Shown piece by piece: positions 1 through 7,330 of a stretch of DNA of 64,000 bases (the stretch's first letter is position 1; every line of letters begins with the position of its first letter). The notes below the pieces were generated by a model. It did not search any database. It had not been told where the DNA came from and saw only the letters and a program-made list of their open reading frames with translations. The translations under genes were made by a program, and so were the position numbers. The stretch comes from an uncultured Dehalococcoidia bacterium (lineage in GTDB: Bacteria > Chloroflexota > Dehalococcoidia > Lucifugimonadales > GCA-2712585): assembly GCA_951812825.1 (NCBI GenBank), contig OX638324.1, forward strand, positions 568,459-632,458, given 5' to 3'.

Positions 1-1010
1 CACACTTTAGGTAAACTACGCAATACAACAGTCTACCCAGACCACCACTCTCAATCAGGATGCCATTGTTTGCAAGGTTTTGTTTCCCCAATAGTACGTC
101 AATTAATTCTAGTGTTTGGGAAGTTTGCCTCGAAGCTGAGTCGCTGCTACTAGTACTAGAACCAATAACACTGCCGGTACCCGATATAAGGGCAATTGCA
201 TTCTTTGGGCCAGACAATACCACAGCTCTCGAGAACAGCGGTGGAATTGCGCTCCTGGTCTTCGGATAGTGAGACGGATTTGTTTGCATGGGATTATCCA
301 AGGCAAATACGTTCCAACTATTTCTTGTTTTGCATGCTATTCCGCTGATGGAGGGGGAGTCCTCTTGAGTTCCTACGCCTGTATTAGCAGGAAGGAACGC
401 ATTGCTACATCTACCCGAGAGCAAACCTGTCTCTCGAAAAAATTGCGTCCTCGAAATATTGAAATCCAGAAAGAAGTCTGAAGTGTCCGAGAGTCTTGGT
501 ATGTCTCCGTAATACGTCCATGTCTTTACAATATCAAAGACACTGGATTCTATGCTTTCCAGCTTCTCTTGAAGTTGGTGAAAGCAGCTAGCAAATTGCT
601 CTTGATACAATCCTAAGGGGAACTCTGGGTAGATAGAACCTACAAACTTGAGTGTGATGTCACGATGCAACAAAATGGAGATGCCATTCGCTGGATATCT
701 CACTTCTACGTTGGGACCGCTGGCCAACCATACTAGCAACAAAGCAGAATTCTTGCCTAATGGTCGTTGCAATAGTACTTCTGTAGCAGGTAAGCGTCCT
801 TCAAAGAGCCTAGCTAGTTCGGAGACAATCTGTAGCCTTGGCGGTTTTGCGGCCAAGAAGAATGTCAACTTAAGTATAGAGTCCATCCTTAGATTCAGCA
901 CTTTTTGCATTTCGGTGAGCATCTGAAGAAGTCCGGTTAAGTCATCTTTGGTACCTTCCAGAAGAATAAATCTAAAATGTGGGCCCTCATAATCCCCATA
1001 CTCACTCAAT
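1..1010 (-). CDS. Chorismatase-like protein with RidA/YjgF-like modules, 3' end outside window
   Basis: Reading the minus strand from a TTG at 1010 (preceded by a GGGGGG stretch) gives about 336 uninterrupted codons that run off the window start. Three RidA/YjgF-like modules can be seen. The first has a region like '...MDSILKLTFFLA...LPATEVLLQRPL'. The second has 'DIVKTWTYYGDIP' and 'LPANTGVG'. The third has 'FSRAVVL' and 'ALISGTGSVIG', followed by a Q-x-x-x-T-x-x-x-I helix. This pattern matches the chorismatase family (FkbO, Hyg5, XanB2), which hydrolyses chorismate to dihydroxycyclohexadiene-carboxylate or 3-/4-hydroxybenzoate. The last strands, where the family's catalytic Glu lies, are outside the window, so activity cannot be judged. 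Family similarity is by eye; the product is inferred. Confidence 0.6.
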
Positions 1011-1042
1011 GTAATTGCCCCCCACTTTGTGTTAGTTGCAAC

Positions 1043-1210
1043 CTAATGAAACACTGTGGATTTGGTGGATTTGACAAAATCAAGTCGAAACGAAATCAGT
1101 GTGCCGTGACTCTTCCACACGGTACCAGCATCGGCTCCTTTTCTCAACTCCTTGTACTCGTTCAGCACATATAAGGCAATGGCGTTGGGATCAAAGTTGG
1201 ACGGCACTAG
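1043..1210 (-). pseudogene. C-terminal remnant of an unrecognised gene
   Basis: A 55-codon stretch ends in TAG at 1043-1045, in the same frame as and just before the chorismatase-like gene. Its composition looks protein-coding ('NAIALYVLNEYKELRKG', 'GTLISFRLDFV'). Its 5' end stops exactly where a transposase remnant begins at 1211, so the rest of the gene was probably removed by that insertion. I do not recognise the family. It could also be the N-terminal part of the next gene separated by a nonsense codon. Confidence 0.4.
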
Positions 1211-1531
1211 TTAAGATACTCGGGGCGGAGTGCGTCCATCCAGTGTGTGGTGGGGTCGGAAAGTGTTGTAGACGCGCTCCCAATGCAGCAGGGCCCAGTT
1301 GAGGGTTGGGATGTCCAGATCGCCGTCATACATTGCGTAGAACTCCTCGGAGAGAGTGCACTGTACCCGCTCCGCGTGGCCGTTGAAATTCTGGGAGCAA
1401 TGCGGCAGTACAAAGAGCCTGATACCGAACTGCTAGCATACGATCTCGAAAGCAGCCCGGAAGTCGGAGTCTCCGTCCACCCGTATGGCTCTGATCAGGA
1501 AGGGAAACCGGCGCCGCATGGTGTCAAGGAA
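1211..1531 (-). pseudogene. Integrase-core transposase remnant (IS481/IS3-like C-terminus)
   Basis: The minus strand encodes the second half of an rve (DDE integrase) domain: 'RAIRVDGDSDFRAAFE', 'FGIRLFVLP', 'NGHAERVQ', 'LHWERVYNTFRPHHTLDGRTP', ending at TAA 1211-1213. A TAG interrupts the frame before 'QFGIRL', where a CAG Gln codon would fit, and another TAG precedes the fragment. The N-terminal half and terminal repeats are absent, so it cannot move. It abuts both the truncated gene on one side and the IS3 element on the other. Confidence 0.65.
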
Positions 1532-1652
1532 CTAGGAACACTCTGAACAACGTGATTCAGGGTGAGGTGGACCTGGAAAATCGGACAGGTAGCTAAGTGA
1601 GAGTCCTGCTCCTGGACTAGAGGTAGAAGAAGCTGTCGAGAAGGAGTGGGAG

Positions 1653-1937
1653 ATGAGAAAAGGAAGAAGGAAACAGAGCGCAGCCTTCAAGGCGAAGGTG
1701 GTCCTGGAGGCGGTGAGAGGGGATGAGACGGTGGCGGAGTTGGCGGCCCGGTACGAAGTGCACCCGGGGCAGATACAGGCATGGAAGCAGGCGCTGAAGG
1801 AAGGAGCGGCCGGGGTATTCAGCAACGGGCGGGACAGGAAGGCCAAGAGGGAGGAGGCGCTGATAGCGCGGCTGTATCAGGAGATAGGGCAGTTGAAGGT
1901 AGAGCGGGATTTCTTGGCGGAGAGGTCCGGTCCATGA
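1653..1937 (+). CDS. IS3-family transposase OrfA (helix-turn-helix)
   Basis: This 94-residue protein has the IS3/IS911 OrfA pattern: an N-terminal helix-turn-helix ('FKAKVVLEAVRGDETVAELAARYEVHPGQI' region, residues 11-40) and a C-terminal leucine-zipper-like helix ('ARLYQEIGQLKVERDFL'). OrfA binds the terminal repeats and, through programmed -1 frameshifting or coupled translation, works with OrfB. Its TGA overlaps the ATG of orfB (ATGA at 1934-1937). A purine-rich GGGAG sequence precedes the ATG. The frame is intact. Confidence 0.8.
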   Translation: MRKGRRKQSAAFKAKVVLEAVRGDETVAELAARYEVHPGQIQAWKQALKEGAAGVFSNGRDRKAKREEALIARLYQEIGQLKVERDFLAERSGP

Positions 1938-2732
1938 GTAGGGAGCGACGGCGGAAGATGGTGGACCGGGAACATCACACACTATCCATAGTGCGGCAGT
2001 GCGCCCTCCTTGGGGTGAGCAGATCCAGCCTCTACCATCGGCCCAAAGGTGCTTCTGCGAAGGAGTTGTCCCTGATGAAGGAGATGGGACCGTCAGTACC
2101 TTGTGACTCCCTTCTACGGATCGAGACGAATGAAGGCTGGACTGAACCAGCAAGGTATCCGGGTGAGCCGCAAACGGGTACAGAGGTTGATGGGACTCAT
2201 GGGGTTACAGACCCTCTATCGGCGCCCACCCACCAGCCGACGGGCGAAGGGGGACTGGATCTATCCCTATCTGTTGAGGGATATCAAGGTCACGAAGCCC
2301 AATCTGGTCTGGGTGGCGGACATCACCTACATCCCCATGGCTCGTGGCTTCCTATACCTGGTGGCGGTGATGGACTACTACAGCCGCTACCTGTTGGCTT
2401 GGCGATTGTCCAATACCCTGGAGGCCTACTTCTGCGTCGAGGCGTTGACGGATGCATTGGAGCAAGGGAAACCACAGATGTTCAACACCCACCAGGGCAG
2501 TCAGTTCACCAGCTTCGAGTGCACCCGGGTCCTACAGCAGCGTGGAGTGAAGATCAGCATGGACGGGAAGGGAAGGTACCAGGACAACATCCTGGCGGAG
2601 CGGCTGTGGAGGACGGTGAAGTACGAGGAGGTGCATCTGAAAGCCTATGCTAACGGCGCCATCGCCAGGAGGGAGCGTAGTGGCTACTTCCGCTTCTACA
2701 ACAACCAGAGGCCCCATCAGGCCCTGGGCTGA
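1934..2732 (+). pseudogene. IS3-family transposase OrfB, frameshifted and truncated
   Basis: The first part (from ATG 1934, 'MSRERRRKMVDREHH...LMKEM') and the second part ('RQYLVTPFYGSRRMKAGLNQQGIRVSRKRVQRLMGLMG', then the rve core 'VWVADITYIPM', 'HQGSQFTS', 'DNILAERLWRTVKYEEV') lie in different frames. One extra G near 2090 explains the shift. The second part then meets TGA at 2730-2732 in 'HQALG*RTPAALFHTDRT'. Beyond it the frame still encodes recognisable protein for about 50 codons, so the TGA looks like a nonsense mutation, possibly from CGA. Not functional as it stands. Confidence 0.8.
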
Positions 2733-2890
2733 CGCACCCCCGCGGCGCTGTTCCACACAGACCGGACGGCGCCGGAGAAGGAATCAAAAGCGAGGAGGTG
2801 CTCTATAGACCGGTGTTGGTATCATGTGCAGGAGCGACGGGACCCTCACTCTGTCCATCTAATGGGGTCTACCTCAGCATTCTGGACTCC

Positions 2891-3437
2891 GGCTTCAGCC
2901 GGAATGACTAACTCTTAGTAGATATTCTATGCTCCCACTCAGAAAGCCGTCCGCAATCTTCTTGGAATGCTTAACATGAAACATAGGTGAGGACTTATGA
3001 GACAGGCTCTATGGATAAGGTGGAGCGCACCAATACATAGGAATTCTACGGGATCTATGGCGGCGTTCTGGACATCCCTTACCTCAATTGAATCCCTACT
3101 CCAATGGGAGTATTCTAAGACAGCCTCCGTCCCCAACACTCACTGAACAGACGCACTAATGCCGAGTAGCTCAACCAATCCCAACCATGCTCGGGTCCAT
3201 TTCATCTGTCCAAATGAGTGCCTAACGAGTACAAGGGATTGATATAGCGAAAATAGAAATGTAGAATCAAAGTTACCGTGGCGGTGAGAATATCACATAT
3301 GGAATGTAGTTGGGCCATTTCGGTTGAAGCCTAATGATTACTACACACGGTGTAGGCTTGGCAGCTACCCCAAGATGCCGGGACTGCAGGCGTCCTTTGA
3401 AAACGAGAAAGCCCACAATACCTGAGCAAGTGCATAG
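2891..3437. other. Intergenic region between IS3 copy and S51 peptidase gene
   Basis: No convincing gene is visible. It begins with a small hairpin (CCGGCTTCAGCCGG) just right of the IS end. The remainder is AT-richer than the chromosomal backbone and carries only short, composition-poor open frames. A TAG directly precedes the ATG at 3438, which fixes the start of the next gene. Confidence 0.5.
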
Positions 3438-4253
3438 ATGGGAATAGTTGTTGGTATCGGAGGTGGTGAGTTTCGCCTTCGCGAGACGCTGGATATGGAC
3501 AAAGAGATAGTTCGGTTAACTGGAAAGTACAAGCCAACTGCTCTTTTCCTGCCAACGGCAAGTGGGGATTCCGAAAGTTATTCAAGAATGTTTATCGAGA
3601 CCTATGGAGAACTTCTTGGTTGCGCGACGAATGTGTTGCATATAGCAAATAAAACCGCCTCGCCGCGTGAAATCGAATCAGCCATACTGTCGAGTGATTT
3701 GGTTTACGTAGGCGGAGGGAATACCCTAAAAATGATGCGTCGCTGGCGAAGACTAGGATTGGATGCGGTGCTCAGAACGGCGTTCGATCAGGGGGTGTTG
3801 CTCTCTGGTATAAGTGCAGGAGCCATGTGCTGGTTTAAGGCTGGACATAGTGATTCGCTCCGCTTCTATAATTCTGACAATTGGCGCTTCATTGCCGTGG
3901 CCGGACTTGGCCTAATAGATGCCACTCTATGCCCACACTATGATCAACCGTGGAAAGGAGGGTCCAGAAAGGCAAGTTTTCAAACCATGGTCGCCCGTCG
4001 GGGAGGCACAGGTATAGCTCTTGACAATAACTGCGCTATTGTATTCAAAGATGGTAGATACAAGATAATCGCAACAACTCCAAGATCGTCCGCTTACATG
4101 GTTTTCAAGTCCAAGGGCAAGATGATTACATTCCCACTTCAGAAGGGGCGATGGTTTCAATGGCAGGAACCAAATAAGAAAGTTCAATTGAAGTCAAATT
4201 CTCCGGAACTCACGCCTCGACCGGATAAGAGTAGGTTGCTATATGAAGGATAA
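3438..4253 (+). CDS. Peptidase S51 family protein (dipeptidase E / cyanophycinase-like)
   Basis: This 271-residue protein has the class-I glutamine-amidotransferase-like fold of family S51. It opens with a beta-strand 'GIVVGIGGGEF', has a 'YVGGGNTLKMM' motif (residues 90-100) and the nucleophile elbow 'SGISAGAMCWF' with Ser126. A His follows in 'TLCPHYDQ' (His167). The length fits peptidase E-like members rather than cyanophycinases, which are longer. Family members cleave Asp-X or related isopeptide bonds; the substrate here is unknown. It overlaps the start of a carrier-protein gene by 11 bp, so the two were probably translated together. Placement inside a broken biosynthetic island suggests a role in maturing or releasing a small acylated or peptidic product, but that is inference. 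Confidence 0.75.
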   Translation: MGIVVGIGGGEFRLRETLDMDKEIVRLTGKYKPTALFLPTASGDSESYSRMFIETYGELLGCATNVLHIANKTASPREIESAILSSDLVYVGGGNTLKMMRRWRRLGLDAVLRTAFDQGVLLSGISAGAMCWFKAGHSDSLRFYNSDNWRFIAVAGLGLIDATLCPHYDQPWKGGSRKASFQTMVARRGGTGIALDNNCAIVFKDGRYKIIATTPRSSAYMVFKSKGKMITFPLQKGRWFQWQEPNKKVQLKSNSPELTPRPDKSRLLYEG

Positions 4254-4512
4254 GAACTATAACAACCTTAGGTCTAATGTGCTTTCAATCATATTGAAGC
4301 ACTCCATTTACGATGATCCAGCCTTACTTAAGCCGTCTGCATGATTGATTGAAGAGCTTGGAATGGACTCCTTTGCCTTCCTGGATATGTTTCGAGAATT
4401 GGAGGACCTACTACAGGAAGAATTCGACGATTCCACCCTCTCCTATGATCAATGGTCTACTGTTGATGCTGTCCTAGAGAAAACACTAAAGAGATCTGAT
4501 ATGGCTGATTAA
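4243..4512 (+). pseudogene. Acyl/peptidyl carrier protein with in-frame TGA
   Basis: An ATG at 4243 overlaps the end of the S51 gene. The frame to TAA at 4512 has 89 codons and reads as a carrier protein: helix I 'LRSNVLSIILKHSIYDD', then the phosphopantetheine site 'IEELGMDSFAFLDMF' with the attachment Ser in MDS, then an acidic helix and 'STVDAVLEKTL'. Codon 34 is TGA (4342-4344), between helix I and the DS motif, where carrier proteins often have a polar residue. An ancestral CGA would fit. No selenocysteine insertion hairpin is evident after it, and no good internal start exists before the DS motif. Probably a recent pseudogene; readthrough or a sequencing error is possible. Confidence 0.65.
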
Positions 4513-4637
4513 TTGAAGTATGCTCTGCTTTCTGTCCAGTCATGATGCGCCAAGAACGTTGTTATCCAACGAATATGTCGCCTCAAGTGAAAAGCGAAAA
4601 AGCAACCGTCTAGGTTGTCAAGAGGTAGCAAAGGTAG

Positions 4638-4830
4638 GCTGAGGTGGACCCCATTAGATGGACAGAGTGAGGGTAGACTTAAGTGAGGGTCCCGTCGCTC
4701 CTGCACATGATACCAACATCGGTCGTATAGAGTACCTCCTCTTCTTTGATTCCTTCTCCGACGCCGTACGGTCTGTGTGGAACACTTCTACATCCACAAG
4801 AGTTCTCCCAATGAGAACGCAGTTTGAGAA
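4638..4830 (-). mobile_element. Inverted 3'-end fragment of the IS3 element
   Basis: Read on the minus strand, this stretch matches the end of the IS3 copy at 2740-2878. It encodes 'EVFHTDRTASEKESKKRRYSI' and ends in the same terminal repeat (GCTGAGGTGGACC at 4638-4650). It also carries a short internal duplication (AGTGAGGGT..AAGTGAGGGT). The fragment stops at the IS21 left end at 4831, so IS21 probably inserted into this copy. Together with the first IS3 copy it brackets the S51 and carrier-protein genes in inverted orientation. Confidence 0.7.
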
Positions 4831-4946
4831 GGGCGGAGAGAAAATGTACCAAGGGGGCGGCTTGATCGTCTGATTGTGGCGGTCGAAAACTGTACCACCT
4901 CCCACCTTCCGATAGAGTCGAAGCAGACTCGAAGGAGGGTGACAGG

Positions 4947-6443
4947 ATGTATGTGGTGGATCTGTATTTTCGTGTGCGGAAGGCTTGTCTGGTGGAAGGG
5001 ATGAGCATGAGGGAAGCATCCCGGATGTTTGGAATTCACAGGGACACTGTGCGGAAGATGCTCTCCAACCCAACGCCACCCGGATACCGAAGGCAGCGCC
5101 CTGCCCGGCGTCCCAAGCTTGAGCTCTTCACCGGCATCATAGACCGGGTCCTTGAAGAGGACCTGAGCCTTCCCAGGAAGCAGCGTCACACGGTCAAGCG
5201 CATCTTCGAGCGGCTGAGAGAAGAACACGGCTTCGATGGCGGCTACACCATAGTCAAGGACTATGTGCGCAAGAGCAGGAGGCAGGGGCGAGAGATGTTC
5301 GTTCCCCTGGCCCATCCTACCGGACACGCGCAGTGCGACTTCGGACAGGCGTGGGCAGTCATAGGGGGCGAGAGGCGCAGGGCCCACTACTTTGTGATGT
5401 CCCTTCCGCACAGTGACGGAATCTTCGTGAAGGCGTATCCGGCGGAGACTACGGAGGCGTTCTGTGATGGCCACGTATCCGCGTTCGCCTACCTGGGCGG
5501 GGTTCCGCAGAGCATCCTGTACGACAACACGAAGCTGGCGGTGGCCAGGATACGGGGAGATGGACGCCGCAAGAGAACGAGGGTGTTCACGGAGCTTCAG
5601 TCCCACTACCTGTTCAGCGACAGGTTCGGCCGACCCGGCAAGGCCACAGACAAGGGGAATGTGGAGGGGATGGTGGGATACGTGAGGCGCAACTTCCTGG
5701 TGCCTGTGCCGAAGTTCGACAGCTTCAACGCGCTCAATGCCTACCTGGAGTCAAGATGTTTTGGCAGGAAGGAGGCGAAGCTGAGGGGGCACAGGGAGAG
5801 CATAGGAGAGCGAATGGAGCGAGACCTCGGCGCATTACTGCCCTTGCCCTCGGTTCCCTACGACCCGTGCGACAGGCACGCCACCCGGGTGAGTTCCCTG
5901 TCCCTGGTCCGATACCGGGCCGACTACTCGGTGCCGGTGGCCTACGGACACAGGGACGTGCTGGTCAGGGGCTATGTGGAGGAGGTGGTGATCAGTTGCG
6001 GTTCTGAGGTGATAGCCCGCCACAGGCGGTCCTACGAACGGGGGAACTTCGTCTTCGATCCCATCCACTATCTGCCACTTCTGGAGAAGAAGATAGCAGC
6101 CCTGGACCAGGCGGCGCCCCTGGCCGGGTGGAAGCTACCGGGAGAGTTCGACACCCTTCGCAGGCTGCTTGAGTACCGCATGGGCAGACGTGGAAAGAGG
6201 GAGTTCGTTCAGGTGTTGAGGTTGTTGGAGACCTTCTCACGGGAGGATGTGCATATGGCCGTGCGCGATGCCGTCAGGATGGGAGCGGCCGGCTTCGACG
6301 CTGTCAAGCATCTTGTGCTGTGCAACATCGAGGAACGGCCACCCAGGCTGGACCTCGACCTGTATCCCCACCTGCCCAGGGTGTGTGTGAGCACCACGTC
6401 GGCGGGAGACTATATGAAGCTGCTGAATGGGAGGACATCGTGA
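4947..6443 (+). CDS. istA: IS21-family transposase IstA
   Basis: This 498-residue protein has an N-terminal helix-turn-helix ('SMREASRMFGIHRDTVRKML', residues 20-39) and an rve catalytic core. Likely DDE residues are D131 ('AQCDFGQAW'), D193 ('ILYDNTKLA') and E240 ('KGNVEGMVGYV'). A Mu-transposase-like beta-barrel region follows. IstA cuts and joins the IS ends. A GGAGGGTGACAGG ribosome-binding region precedes the ATG. The stop TGA overlaps the GTG start of istB. The frame is intact. Confidence 0.9.
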   Translation: MYVVDLYFRVRKACLVEGMSMREASRMFGIHRDTVRKMLSNPTPPGYRRQRPARRPKLELFTGIIDRVLEEDLSLPRKQRHTVKRIFERLREEHGFDGGYTIVKDYVRKSRRQGREMFVPLAHPTGHAQCDFGQAWAVIGGERRRAHYFVMSLPHSDGIFVKAYPAETTEAFCDGHVSAFAYLGGVPQSILYDNTKLAVARIRGDGRRKRTRVFTELQSHYLFSDRFGRPGKATDKGNVEGMVGYVRRNFLVPVPKFDSFNALNAYLESRCFGRKEAKLRGHRESIGERMERDLGALLPLPSVPYDPCDRHATRVSSLSLVRYRADYSVPVAYGHRDVLVRGYVEEVVISCGSEVIARHRRSYERGNFVFDPIHYLPLLEKKIAALDQAAPLAGWKLPGEFDTLRRLLEYRMGRRGKREFVQVLRLLETFSREDVHMAVRDAVRMGAAGFDAVKHLVLCNIEERPPRLDLDLYPHLPRVCVSTTSAGDYMKLLNGRTS

Positions 6444-7228
6444 CTGACAGATCAACGCTGCTGCTGCAACACAACCTGAAGGAGTTGAAGCTGCCGACCT
6501 TCCTGAGGGAGTTCGGCAAGGTTGCGGCCCAGTGCGCCGCCGAAGGGGTGGACCATCCCGACTACCTGCTGAGGCTGTCTGAGCTTGAGCTCATAGACCG
6601 TCATCACCGCATGGTGGGGCGCAGGATCAAGGCCGCCCGCTTTCCGTCTATAAAGAGCCTGGACTCCTTCGACTTCAAGGCCATGCCGTCGGTGAACAGC
6701 CGGCTTGTGGCTCAACTCGCCCGCTGCGAGTACATAGAACGCCGCGAGAACGTCATCGCCATAGGCAACAGCGGTACCGGCAAGACCCACATAGCCCTGG
6801 GACTGGGACTCGCCGCCTGTCAGAGGGGACTCTCCGTCGGCTTCACCACGGCTGCCAGTCTGGTGAATGAGCTTGTGGAAGCCAGGGACGAGAAGCGCCT
6901 GCTGAACCTGCAGAAGAAGCTGTTCCGGCTGAAGCTGCTCATCGTAGACGAGCTCGGCTTCGTGCCCTTGTCTCAAACGGGAGCGGAACTGCTCTTTGAG
7001 ATCTTCAGCCAGCGATATGAATGAGGCTCCATACTCGTCACAACCAACCTGCCCTTCGACGAGTGGACCGAGATGTTCGGCTCCGAAAGACTCACCGGAG
7101 CCCTGCTGGACCGGCTCACTCACCACGTGCACATCCTGGAGATGAACGGCGAGAGCTACCGCCTCAAACAGAGCAGTCTAGACGCTGTGGCGGCGACTCC
7201 AGACCTACACTCGTCCCCCAGCCAATAG
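6440..7228 (+). pseudogene. istB: IS21-family helper ATPase IstB with in-frame TGA
   Basis: Starting at GTG 6440, overlapping the istA stop, the 262-codon frame matches IstB, the AAA+ helper ATPase. It has Walker A 'GNSGTGKTHIAL' and Walker B 'LLIVDELGF'. Codon 195 is TGA (7022-7024) in 'FSQRYE*GSILVTTNLPFDEW', where IstB proteins normally have Arg; CGA to TGA explains it. After the stop, the frame continues with 'ERLTGALLDRLTHHVHILEMNGESYRLK' to TAG at 7228. The truncated form lacks the sensor-2 region, so it is likely inactive. Confidence 0.85.
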
Positions 7229-7252
7229 CCGCTGCAGAGGACATTTTCGCTT

Positions 7253-7283
7253 GACATTTAATTGATGACATTTTTGCTGACCA
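7253..7283. repeat. Transposon-end-like repeat motif inside the IS21 right end
   Basis: TTGACATTTAATTGATGACATTTTTGCTGAC resembles the subterminal motifs of the ISNCY-like element just to the right (CAGCATAAATGTCA and CAGCAAGAATGTCA when read on the other strand). It may be an end of another copy, or a shared transposase-binding motif. Confidence 0.4.
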
Positions 7284-7330
7284 ATAGCGCCCAAGTGGTA
7301 CACTTTTACTCCGCCCCGCTTGTTGTTGCC

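Larger units (their letters stand above)
1561..2878 (+). mobile_element. IS3-family insertion sequence, decayed
   Basis: The element has imperfect terminal inverted repeats. The left end starts GGTGAGGTGGACC at 1561, continuing to ..GGACAG..AGTGAGAGTCC..CTCCTG. The right end read in reverse starts GCTGAGGTAGACC at 2878, continuing to ..GGACAG AGTGAGGGTCC..CTCCTG. Inside are orfA and orfB of the usual IS3 layout, overlapping at ATGA. orfB carries a frameshift and a nonsense codon, so the copy is inactive on its own. Part of the same element is present in inverted orientation at 4638-4830. I saw no clear target duplication. Confidence 0.75.
4831..7316 (+). mobile_element. IS21-family insertion sequence
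   Basis: The element has terminal inverted repeats: GGGCGGAGAGAAAATGTACCA at the left (from 4831) and its near-complement TGGTACACTTTTACTCCGCCC at the right (ending 7316). A second, internal copy of the TGTACCA motif lies near 4890, as is usual for the multiple binding sites of IS21 ends. It encodes istA and istB with the normal overlap. istB has a nonsense codon, so autonomous transposition is doubtful. No convincing target duplication was found. Confidence 0.8.

Noticed and set aside
1781-2653. A 290-codon frame across the IS3 element
   Set aside because: Only its middle part matches OrfB; the ends are out-of-frame readings of orfA and of the shifted second part of orfB.
4243-7228. Genome-wide reassignment of TGA to a sense codon
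   Set aside because: Many backbone genes end properly at TGA (for example secY, and orfA at ATGA), so the in-frame TGAs are better explained as mutations.
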